From M3007 sp033764075 (GTDB taxonomy: Bacteria > Bacteroidota > Bacteroidia > Chitinophagales > Saprospiraceae), in assembly GCA_033764075.1 (NCBI GenBank), contig JANRJH010000019.1, positions 62,001 to 126,000 on the forward strand: a DNA stretch of 64,000 nt, written 5' to 3'. The position numbers and the translations under genes were made by a program. Shown here piece after piece: positions 53,106 through 60,604 of this stretch (position 1 is its first letter; the number at the start of each line of letters is the position of its first letter). Under the pieces are notes generated by a model. It was not told the origin of the DNA. It saw only the letters and a list, made by a program, of their open reading frames with translations, and ran no database searches.

Positions 53106-55774
53106 CATTTTCGTCCTGCTCGCTCCACCAACTCCCTCAACCCCGCGTTGAACCCTTTTTCGCCCTGGAGTTCTTCCAGCGTGAGGTGCATACGATAGCG
53201 CCAGTAGTGTTTGGGGTTGGCCGGTACGTTGATGCGCTCATCGTCGGGGTTTTGGCGGCGCAGGCGGCCATCCATACCGAGCAGGTCTTGCAGTTGGAAG
53301 ATGCTCCACATGGCCGGGGAGGCCAGGTGCTGCCACACGATGAGCTGGTTGACCCAGGGCTCACAGTAATACGGCACGGGGGTGTACTGCTCGAGCACTT
53401 CGCGGAAGAAACGGGCGGTGTTCTCGCGATCTTCCTCCCACCATCCGCGCACGGTGCTCATGTCGTGGGTGGAGGGGGTGACGACGCTCAGGTAGGGCGC
53501 GTCTTTGGGGTGGAAAAAACGGCGGTCGGCTTGTTTGGGCATGCGCTGTATCTCGAGGCTCAGGATGCCAAGGTCGCGCATCACGCCGGGCACACAGTGG
53601 GGCACCATGCCGAGGTCTTCGCCGCACACCAGCATGCGGGTAGCGCGTTTGAGGGCCGGCAGTTTTTTCAGCGCCTCCTGCTCCCAGAATAGTTCGTGGC
53701 GGCGGAAGAAATAATCGGTGGCCAGGGCGTGCAGGTATCGTTGCTGGTCGGGCGGCAGGTCCCGGAAGCTGCTCGTTTGCTCCAGTGCGATTCGCGGGTG
53801 AAAATACCCGGGTTGCTCCTCCGACTCGATGAGCAGTACGTTGGCCAACAGGTTCAGCAGGCCGTCGCGCAGGCCGGCCGGCGTTGGGTCCCGGGCGATC
53901 AGTGGATCGAAGTGCGCAACCACCTTGGCCTGGGTGTCGAAGGCCGGCAAAAAAGCGTATCGCCCGCGGGCGTCCTGTTTCAGGAAAGGCGCCGTTTGGG
54001 TGCGGAACTGCTCGCCGAAGGTCTGCCAAAGGATGTGATCGGTGATGTACGGACGACAGAAGCGCTCCTTGTCGAACATGACGCCCGCCCGGAACAAGTC
54101 CTCCGGGCTAAAGGGAAGCGCCGGTACAAAGTAACCCAGGATGCCCTGGGTAGCGGTTTGCGGGATCGACCAGATGCGGAAGAACCCCAGGATGTGGTCG
54201 ATGCGGAAGGCGTCGAAATAGCGACTCATCTGGGCGAAGCGCATGCGCCACCAGGCGAACCCGTCGGCCTGCATGCGCGGCCAGTTGTAGGTCGGGAAAC
54301 CCCAGTTCTGTCCCGCCACGGCGAAGTCGTCGGGCGGTGCGCCGGCCTGTTTGTCCATGTGGTACAACGCCGGCGCCTGCCAGGCGTCGGCGCTGAACCG
54401 GTAGATGCCGATGGGGATGTCGCCCTTGACGGCGATCTGGCGCCGGTGCAGGTAGTCCACCGCTGCGCGGAGCTGCCGGTGGAGCTGGTATTGCACGAAC
54501 AGGTGGATGGCCACCTGGTGGTAGTCTTTGAAATCGGGCTTGAAAAACGGCTCGATGGCCTTGAGATCGCAGGTCTGGTGCGTTTTCCAGCGTTGAAACT
54601 CGGCTGTTCCGTTCACGTCGCGCAGGTAGCAGAAGGCAGCGTAGGGCAACAGCCACGCGCTGTTTTCGGCCAGAAACAGGGCATACTCCGGGTCGTTTTC
54701 CCATTCGGCGCGCATCGCCTCGTACAACCGGGTGAAAATGGCCCATTTGAGTTTGATCACCGCATCGTAATCGACGTCGGTCAGCGCGTTGAGTTTTTTG
54801 CGCTCGGCCTCGTAGGGCTTGAGCAGGGTGGCGTGTTTTTTACCGGCCAGCTCGGCGGGGTTCAGGAACAGGGGGTGCAGGGCGAAGGCCGAAATGGCGG
54901 AGTACGGGTAGGAGTCCACCCAGGTGTGGGTGGCGGTGGTGTCGTTGATTGGCAGCAGCTGCACGAGTTTGAGGCCGGCGCCAGCGGCCCAGTCGCCCAG
55001 CAGCGGCAAGTCGGTAAACTCGCCCACCCCATAGCTCTTGGCACTGCGCAGGCTGAACACCGGAATGGCGACCCCGGCGCCCCGCCACTGCGGGTAAGGC
55101 AGGCGGGCGAAGCCGTCGTGTATCAGCGTGGTCACGCCCGGTCGGTCGGAGGCGAACAGGATGCGGTTGTCGCCCTGCTCGAAGGTGTCGAGCGCGCCGG
55201 TGCGGCTGTTCCACACGGCGTACTTGTAGGCGATCGGGAAGCGCTCCTCCGACAGGTCGAGGCGGGCGGTCAGCCACAGGCCCTCGCGGCTCATGGGCAC
55301 CGGCGGCAGTTCGTTCCACCGGCCCATGCTGTCCGTGCCGCCGGTCAGACAGAGCGACTCGTGGGCCTCCAGCAGGGGCGCCTTGACGCGGAAAATATGG
55401 GTGCAGTGCCCGGAATACGTCGCTTCTTCGGGCTTCTCCTGCGGAAAAAATATTTTCGTGAATGGCTGGGTGAGAAAGGCATTGGCCTCGTCGCCCATGG
55501 CGTTCCAGTGGTCCAGCACCTGCAATTCCGGGGTGTTCAGTTCCTGCAGGTTGATCTCCCGCTCCGGGTCCCACTCCTCGCGCAAACGCCCGCCGGCGCT
55601 ATAAAACCGGTAACCGTAGGCAAAAACCGGTGTTTGTGCCGGATCGACCTGTAGCGAACAGGTCCAGAGCTCTTCATTCAGGTAGGTCAGCGGGGTTTCT
55701 GTTCCGTCTGGAACAGCCAGGCTGAGGCGTTCGCCGTATTCGGTGTGAAATTTCAGGTAAAAGTGCAGTTGCAT
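53105..55774 (-). CDS. malQ: 4-alpha-glucanotransferase (GH77) with N-terminal starch-binding domains
   Basis: 889 residues from the ATG at 55774. Two CBM20-like modules occupy about 1-250 (LHFYLKFHTEYGERL; GGTDSMGRWNE). The GH77 catalytic domain follows: SYPYSAISAFALHPLFLNP (key SYPYS), FRIDHILGFFRIWSIP with the nucleophile Asp, VCGEDLGMVP with the acid/base Glu, and STHDMSTVRGWWEE. It rearranges maltooligosaccharides and glycogen-type glucans. The two CBM20 modules are the plant DPE2-like layout also seen in Bacteroidota. It lies directly downstream of a copy of the scpA 3' end. Confidence 0.95.
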   Translation of the reverse strand: MQLHFYLKFHTEYGERLSLAVPDGTETPLTYLNEELWTCSLQVDPAQTPVFAYGYRFYSAGGRLREEWDPEREINLQELNTPELQVLDHWNAMGDEANAFLTQPFTKIFFPQEKPEEATYSGHCTHIFRVKAPLLEAHESLCLTGGTDSMGRWNELPPVPMSREGLWLTARLDLSEERFPIAYKYAVWNSRTGALDTFEQGDNRILFASDRPGVTTLIHDGFARLPYPQWRGAGVAIPVFSLRSAKSYGVGEFTDLPLLGDWAAGAGLKLVQLLPINDTTATHTWVDSYPYSAISAFALHPLFLNPAELAGKKHATLLKPYEAERKKLNALTDVDYDAVIKLKWAIFTRLYEAMRAEWENDPEYALFLAENSAWLLPYAAFCYLRDVNGTAEFQRWKTHQTCDLKAIEPFFKPDFKDYHQVAIHLFVQYQLHRQLRAAVDYLHRRQIAVKGDIPIGIYRFSADAWQAPALYHMDKQAGAPPDDFAVAGQNWGFPTYNWPRMQADGFAWWRMRFAQMSRYFDAFRIDHILGFFRIWSIPQTATQGILGYFVPALPFSPEDLFRAGVMFDKERFCRPYITDHILWQTFGEQFRTQTAPFLKQDARGRYAFLPAFDTQAKVVAHFDPLIARDPTPAGLRDGLLNLLANVLLIESEEQPGYFHPRIALEQTSSFRDLPPDQQRYLHALATDYFFRRHELFWEQEALKKLPALKRATRMLVCGEDLGMVPHCVPGVMRDLGILSLEIQRMPKQADRRFFHPKDAPYLSVVTPSTHDMSTVRGWWEEDRENTARFFREVLEQYTPVPYYCEPWVNQLIVWQHLASPAMWSIFQLQDLLGMDGRLRRQNPDDERINVPANPKHYWRYRMHLTLEELQGEKGFNAGLRELVERAGRK

Positions 55775-55813
55775 AGCGGCTCTCGTCAAATAAAGGCCGA
55801 AAATACGAACTGC

Positions 55814-55873
55814 TACGCATCCGCCGGTTCCTCTTCCGGCAAAGTGAGCCAAAAGTTGTTGGCGCCCTCGCCC
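55814..55873. repeat. 60-bp direct repeat, left copy (scpA 3' end)
   Basis: Identical over 60 bases to 59625-59684, where it is the end of scpA. On the minus strand it encodes the same C-terminal peptide (NNFWLTLPEEEPADA) and is followed by TAG instead of TAA. It lies between the CHU_C gene stop and the malQ start. With the right copy it flanks a 3.8-kb block. Confidence 0.95.
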
Positions 55874-55876
55874 CCC

Positions 55877-57577
55877 TCAACGAAGCAACGTCACCGAACC
55901 CGCCAACACTTCCTCTTGTTCGGACTGGTAGGTGCGGTACCGAAGTACCCAGGTGTACACCCCCGGGGGTGCCGGACGCCCGTCTGCGTGGCCGTCCCAT
56001 CCACCCGGTGCATCCCCTTGTTCCGCATACACCAGATTGCCCCACCGGTCGTACACCGCCAGGGTCATTTGCGCGACGTTGCCGGCGTAGGCGGTGAATC
56101 GGTTGTTCTCACCATCGCGATCCGGCATAAAGACGTTCGGAACGTATATCCGGGTGGGACATCCCACCGCCAACACCTCGTCCGACTCGACGCCGCACGC
56201 GTTCTCGCTGCGCAGGCCGTACCACCCGGGACGCGCCACCCAGATCTCCGCAGTCGTGTCGCCTGTAGACCACAGGTAGTTGGGCAGCACCCCGTTGGCC
56301 GACAATCGCGCGGGCTCGATACGCCCATCCACACACAACCGAACGGTGTCGCCCAGATTGATGGACGGCAGGGGCGCCTCCACCGACAGGACAAGCGTGT
56401 CCCGGTAAACCACGCAGCCGTCGCTCATCTCCACCGAATAGCTGCCGGGTTGTTCCAGCGCGATGCGGCGCGTCGTGTCGCCTGTATTCCACAGGTAGCG
56501 CACAAAGCCCGCCGGCGCTTCGACCGCATGCGGCAATGCCAGGAGGCAAACCCCGGTGTCGGGTATCGCCGCAACCGACGGGGGGCGGTACAGCTCAACG
56601 TGTACGGTGTCGGTGGCCATGCCGCAGGCGCCCAGCGACACCTGCACCCAATACATGCCCGGCGCGCCGACCACCGTGCTGCGCGTGGTGTCGCCGTTGC
56701 TCCAGCGGTAGGTATCGAACCCCGCCGGAGCTTCGAGCGTGTGCGGAAAAGCGCACACCGACTGCTCGCGTGAGGTGAAGATGGGGTCGCTGACTTTCAC
56801 GACGGAGACGTCGTCGATGTAATAGTATGCCTGTGCATATTGCGCCAGATTGGGCTGCGACGCCGGCTTGAGCACTACCGTGTCGGCGGCTCCCTGATCG
56901 GTGAACACGCCCAGGGTGATCCACTCCTCCCCGCCCGACGCTCTGAACAACCCTTCGACGGCGTACCACGCCGAGGTGTCGGTGTGGAACTGGCCTTTGC
57001 GGATGATCTGGGGCGTCAACTGGAGGATCACATCGGTGTTGCTGTCCAAATACGGCGGGGTGTTCTTGTTCCGGGGCGGCGCAACGGTGATCGCCATGGC
57101 CAGATCGTCGGTGCAAATGGTGTTGAAATCGTCGTAGTACCCAACGCTGCAGTAAAAACGGGCACAGTAAACGGCGCCGGAATCCAACGGAGCTTGCAAA
57201 CGCGACTGGATGTACTCCCGTATTTTACCATTCGGCGAAAACTTCGTGTTGATTGCATAAGCTCCGAAACCCATGTAGGCTTCTCCGCTTCTCGGCCATT
57301 GGAACCCTGCCTGATTGGTTGGCGTGCGGTACCGCCGGATCAGCGTATCCAGTTGACAGGCATTGTAATAATCCGGGGTAACGTAATTGGGCGATATCCA
57401 ATAAGGCACTTTTGTATAGTCCGTGGCATTGTCGTACCATACCGTGTCAATGCCTTCGTAAATCGCCAGGTAGCACGTGTTTTTTGCTTCAAAATCGGGG
57501 TTGCGCACCAGGTTGAACTGGCCAAAGCTCAAAAAAGGGAGTACGGAGACCAGGAGGGTCAGGATAAATGCCTTCAT
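55877..57577 (-). CDS. Secreted protein with CHU_C (type B) gliding-type C-terminal domain
   Basis: 566 residues with a signal peptide (FILTLLVSVLPFLSFGQ). An N-terminal galactose-binding-like region (about 20-250, FNLVRNPDFEAKNTC) is followed by three PKD/Ig-like repeats each containing a YxWSxGDTTR-type motif (YRWSNGDTTR, YLWNTGDTTR, YLWSTGDTTA), and a C-terminal CHU_C/type B sorting domain (VPNVFMPDRDGENNRF, VYDRWGNLVY, PPGVYTWVL). Such proteins are exported by T9SS and attached at the surface with PorP/SprF-type partners. It lies inside the 60-bp-repeat-flanked block. Confidence 0.9.
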   Translation of the reverse strand: MKAFILTLLVSVLPFLSFGQFNLVRNPDFEAKNTCYLAIYEGIDTVWYDNATDYTKVPYWISPNYVTPDYYNACQLDTLIRRYRTPTNQAGFQWPRSGEAYMGFGAYAINTKFSPNGKIREYIQSRLQAPLDSGAVYCARFYCSVGYYDDFNTICTDDLAMAITVAPPRNKNTPPYLDSNTDVILQLTPQIIRKGQFHTDTSAWYAVEGLFRASGGEEWITLGVFTDQGAADTVVLKPASQPNLAQYAQAYYYIDDVSVVKVSDPIFTSREQSVCAFPHTLEAPAGFDTYRWSNGDTTRSTVVGAPGMYWVQVSLGACGMATDTVHVELYRPPSVAAIPDTGVCLLALPHAVEAPAGFVRYLWNTGDTTRRIALEQPGSYSVEMSDGCVVYRDTLVLSVEAPLPSINLGDTVRLCVDGRIEPARLSANGVLPNYLWSTGDTTAEIWVARPGWYGLRSENACGVESDEVLAVGCPTRIYVPNVFMPDRDGENNRFTAYAGNVAQMTLAVYDRWGNLVYAEQGDAPGGWDGHADGRPAPPGVYTWVLRYRTYQSEQEEVLAGSVTLLR

Positions 57578-57651
57578 CGCATGTATTTAGGTTGGAATAG
57601 GCCACGATGGGCCGTAACGGCCCATCGTGGCGTGTTTCACCATGGGCAAGC

Positions 57652-59436
57652 TTATGGTTTGATCAACTGGCCCGAGCGCATTTCGCTGCCCGTTACGGCC
57701 CTCCACAAGTAGGCGCCGGAAGCCAACTGGTCTACGCCAATCCGATGCACGCCATGGGTCAATTGGTTGCGCATGACAACCTTTCCGGTTACGTCAATAA
57801 TTTCAAACGCAAGCAACTCCTCCGAAGACAAGCCGGACACATCCACCTGCAACACATCGCGCACCGGATTGGGCCTCACGTGCACCTCAAGCAGCCCGTT
57901 CCCGGACGAGGCCGACCGATCGTCGGCGCCTTCATCCACCAGGCACCAGGTGCAGTTGGGATCAATCCTGAAGAACGATTCCTTGAATACCGTCCCGCAT
58001 TCGTTGACCACCGTGAGCCTGACCTTGAAACGAAAATCCAAGCGCTGTTGCTGCGTGAGGTTGAAAAAGTACCCATTGGTCAAATCCTGATCGTTAAACT
58101 GCCGAAGCGGCGGCAACTGAAAGGGCGGATTCAGGTTGACAAACGGCCCGTCGAGGATGGTAGCGATGGGATCGCCTACTATGGTAGTTCGCCAAATCTG
58201 TATTTTATACTTATCGATGGATCCGCTTTGGGATACGTACCCCTGAAACAAGATGCCACAGAACGCCGGGCCGAGTACGGTATTGGGCGCCTGAGGGTCG
58301 TCTGTGCGGTCGGTAGGCGCCTGATTTTGCGAACTGATGAGTTTAAACTCCGCATTCGACTCGTCCAGTTCGCTGATGCGCACACATTTGGTCATGGGTG
58401 CACCATACGGAGCAGACCAGCCGCCTCTCAACTCATACGACACCTTGTACCAGCCTGACTGGGTTGCATAGACAGGAAAAAGCGTGCGCAGATTGTACGC
58501 ATCGCTGTACGCCACCTCCCTGACAATCGCCGTTCCGGGAATGGCCTCTCCGCAATCATCGGATTGTTCCATGGTGATCCTGGCCCGCCATTTGGGCAAA
58601 TTGTAGCACCCGACCTTCGTGCTTTTGTCGTTCAGCACCATGGGCGCGTTGTTGCAGGCATACAACTCAATGGGGAAAGCATTCGAGCCGTTTATGTCGA
58701 AATTCGCATTCCATACAGGCGGATTGGCCACGATCACTTGTGGGTGCGTGTACTCGTGCGAACCGCATGCGCTGGTTGTCAGCAGACGTACCCGATAATA
58801 CCGCACCCGATCGGTATTAAAATATAACCCCGGATAATGGGAAGCGTTATCAAAGTACTGCTCCCGTATGTCGCCGTCGTTCCAGCCGTTGGACCAATAG
58901 GGCGACGGGGCAATGATGTTGCCCGCTGCATCTGTTTCCCAGACCTCAATCCGCCAGCGCTTAACCGGTCCATTTTGCAGGTACAAAGACCTGATCAGCC
59001 GGAAGCCGGTGTAAAATCCGGAACAATCCGTGACATCATCCAATTCAAACTGGGCGTAGTTGAAATTTTGCAGGGACACCAGAACACATCGCGACCGCGT
59101 TTCGCTGTATCCCAGCATACAATCATACGTAATGGTTAACTTGTGCAGACCGGGGCGGTTCCACACAACACAGGCTTCCGGGTTACAACCGGAGGCCTCG
59201 GGTTGGCACACTACCGTGCCGGTTCCTGCGTCGGCAGGGCTGAACTGAAGGCTTCGCGCATTGCAAGTGGCCACCTGAGGAAAAATGTACTGGTAACCCC
59301 CTTGCAGACACTGCGGTTCGCCGGGAACGGGAAAACCCAGGCACGTTTCAAAATCCGGGTTGGCAGAGGAACAGCCCTCCTGGCCCGCAGACGCTGTGAC
59401 GACGAAAAATGAGAAAATGATCAGCCAACCAAACAA
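57652..59436 (-). CDS. Secreted protein with T9SS type A sorting domain, possible phase-variable start
   Basis: 594 residues if started at the TTG at 59436. The hydrophobic start FGWLIIFSFFVVTASAG is a good signal peptide, but no ATG precedes it in frame. The body is beta-rich, with Cys-containing segments and repeats (YYRVRLLTTSACGSHEY; LDFRFKVRLTVVNECGTV), and the C-terminal sorting domain has VRPNPVRDVLQVDVSG and YLWRAVTG. An ATG at 59497 lies upstream, separated by five copies of an 8-bp repeat which leave it out of frame. See the findings for the switch hypothesis. Confidence 0.85.
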   Translation of the reverse strand: MFGWLIIFSFFVVTASAGQEGCSSANPDFETCLGFPVPGEPQCLQGGYQYIFPQVATCNARSLQFSPADAGTGTVVCQPEASGCNPEACVVWNRPGLHKLTITYDCMLGYSETRSRCVLVSLQNFNYAQFELDDVTDCSGFYTGFRLIRSLYLQNGPVKRWRIEVWETDAAGNIIAPSPYWSNGWNDGDIREQYFDNASHYPGLYFNTDRVRYYRVRLLTTSACGSHEYTHPQVIVANPPVWNANFDINGSNAFPIELYACNNAPMVLNDKSTKVGCYNLPKWRARITMEQSDDCGEAIPGTAIVREVAYSDAYNLRTLFPVYATQSGWYKVSYELRGGWSAPYGAPMTKCVRISELDESNAEFKLISSQNQAPTDRTDDPQAPNTVLGPAFCGILFQGYVSQSGSIDKYKIQIWRTTIVGDPIATILDGPFVNLNPPFQLPPLRQFNDQDLTNGYFFNLTQQQRLDFRFKVRLTVVNECGTVFKESFFRIDPNCTWCLVDEGADDRSASSGNGLLEVHVRPNPVRDVLQVDVSGLSSEELLAFEIIDVTGKVVMRNQLTHGVHRIGVDQLASGAYLWRAVTGSEMRSGQLIKP

Positions 59437-59443
59437 TAGTCCG

Positions 59444-59489
59444 GAGATGGGGAGATGGGGAGATGGGGAGATGGGGAGATGGGGAGATG
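59444..59489. repeat. 8-bp tandem repeat upstream of the T9SS gene signal peptide
   Basis: AGATGGGG (CCCCATCT on the coding strand) occurs five times plus a partial AGATG, between an ATG at 59497-59495 and the signal peptide of the gene at 57652-59436. Eight is not a multiple of three, so each gain or loss shifts the frame. Five copies leave the ATG in the wrong frame; three or six would join it to the gene. Confidence 0.85.
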
Positions 59490-59623
59490 AGTTTCATTGG
59501 GTAAAAGTTTAAGTGAAAGTGTTTACAAAAAAAACATATCCCCATTAAAAAAACAAATAAAATTAGTTAATTATCAGTGATTTAACATAACAATACGCTT
59601 ACATTTTCCGCTTGTCTTTTGCC

Positions 59624-60379
59624 TTACGCATCCGCCGGTTCCTCTTCCGGCAAAGTGAGCCAAAAGTTGTTGGCGCCCTCGCCCTGAATCAGCACCACCT
59701 CCTGGGCATTGAGCATTTCCAGCAGGGCCAGAAAGGTTACGATGGCATGGATGCGGTTTTCGAGCCCGCCAAAGAGCACCTCAAAAGCGGTCTGCCGGCC
59801 CACTGCCAGGTGGCCCTCTAGGTATTCGCGTTGCCCCTGGATGGTGTAATTGTAATCGTAGACCGTGTGCACGCGTTGGTCGCGCTGCGTGTCTTCGTAC
59901 CTGGTCAGCAGCCGTTCAAAGACGCGCAGCAGCTTGTACAAGGTGAGGCTCTCCATCTCCGAGTCGGCGAGCGCGTGCTCGGCCAGTTTTTTCAGCTCCT
60001 GCCCGGCAAACCCCCGCGGCGACATGAACCCGCGCGACTCTTCCATGCGGCGCAGGTCTTCCAGCACCGATTTATACAGCTTGTATTCCAGCAAGCGATC
60101 CACCAGTTCCTGGCGCGGGTCGATCTCGTTGCCCTCCTCGTCGAACTGCTTGCGCGGCAACAGCAGCTTGGCCTTGATGCGCATCAGGGTAGCCGCCACC
60201 ACGATAAACTCCGAAGCCAGGTCGATGTTCAGTGCCTCCATGTGGTGCATGTAGTCCAGAAAATCGTCTGTGATCTTCGCAATCGGAATGTTGTAAATGT
60301 CCAGCTCGTCCCGCTCAATGAAGAACAGAAGCAGGTCGAATGGACCTTCGAAGACGGGGAGCTTGATGGTAAAAGCCAT
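59624..60379 (-). CDS. scpA: Segregation and condensation protein A
   Basis: 251 residues. It is the kleisin subunit of the SMC-ScpAB condensin complex. The N-terminal part shows KLPVFEGPFDLLLFFIERDELDI (key FEGPxDLLLxxI), the YDIYNIPI-type segment and FLDYMHHMEALNIDLASEFIVVAATLMRIKA (key LASEFIVVAATLM). The acidic end PEEEPADA is duplicated at 55814-55873. The start at 60379 is directly abutted by six heptamers. Confidence 0.96.
   Translation of the reverse strand: MAFTIKLPVFEGPFDLLLFFIERDELDIYNIPIAKITDDFLDYMHHMEALNIDLASEFIVVAATLMRIKAKLLLPRKQFDEEGNEIDPRQELVDRLLEYKLYKSVLEDLRRMEESRGFMSPRGFAGQELKKLAEHALADSEMESLTLYKLLRVFERLLTRYEDTQRDQRVHTVYDYNYTIQGQREYLEGHLAVGRQTAFEVLFGGLENRIHAIVTFLALLEMLNAQEVVLIQGEGANNFWLTLPEEEPADA
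59625..59684. repeat. 60-bp direct repeat, right copy (intact scpA end)
   Basis: Identical to 55814-55873 and forms the actual 3' end of the scpA gene. Distance between copies is 3811 bases. Flanking bases differ on both sides. Confidence 0.95.
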
Positions 60380-60421
60380 TGTCGAGTGTCGAGTGTCGAG
60401 TGTCGAATGTCGAGTGTCGAG
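60380..60421. repeat. Heptamer array abutting the scpA start codon
   Basis: Six 7-bp units TGTCGAG (one TGTCGAA) begin at the base next to the scpA ATG. On the coding strand they form the untranslated leader immediately before the start. Confidence 0.9.
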
Positions 60422-60461
60422 TTTTTTGGGGGGAAGTATTTAGAAACTACTGCATTTGGTT

Positions 60462-60581
60462 GATGGCACGCGGATTGGGCGGATCGCTTCGCGAACGCGG
60501 ATTAAACGGATTTGTCCACCAACAATTTAAAATCCGTTTAATCCGCGTTCGCGAAGCGATCCGTTTAATCTGCGTGCCATC
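60462..60581. repeat. 120-bp hairpin repeat, second copy
   Basis: Arms 60462-60513 and 60529-60581 are opposite-oriented relatives of each other and of 39000-39119, beginning GATGGCACGCGG and ending CTGCGTGCCATC, with a 15-base loop. It lies between scpA and the large SprB-repeat gene. Confidence 0.88.
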
Positions 60582-60604
60582 TCTCGAAAGCGGCAAACCG
60601 CCAT

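Noticed and set aside
53696..55654. 652-codon open frame on the plus strand opposite malQ
   Set aside because: It is the antisense shadow of a well-conserved GH77 gene in GC-rich DNA; its translation has no recognisable motif and no promoter or start context.
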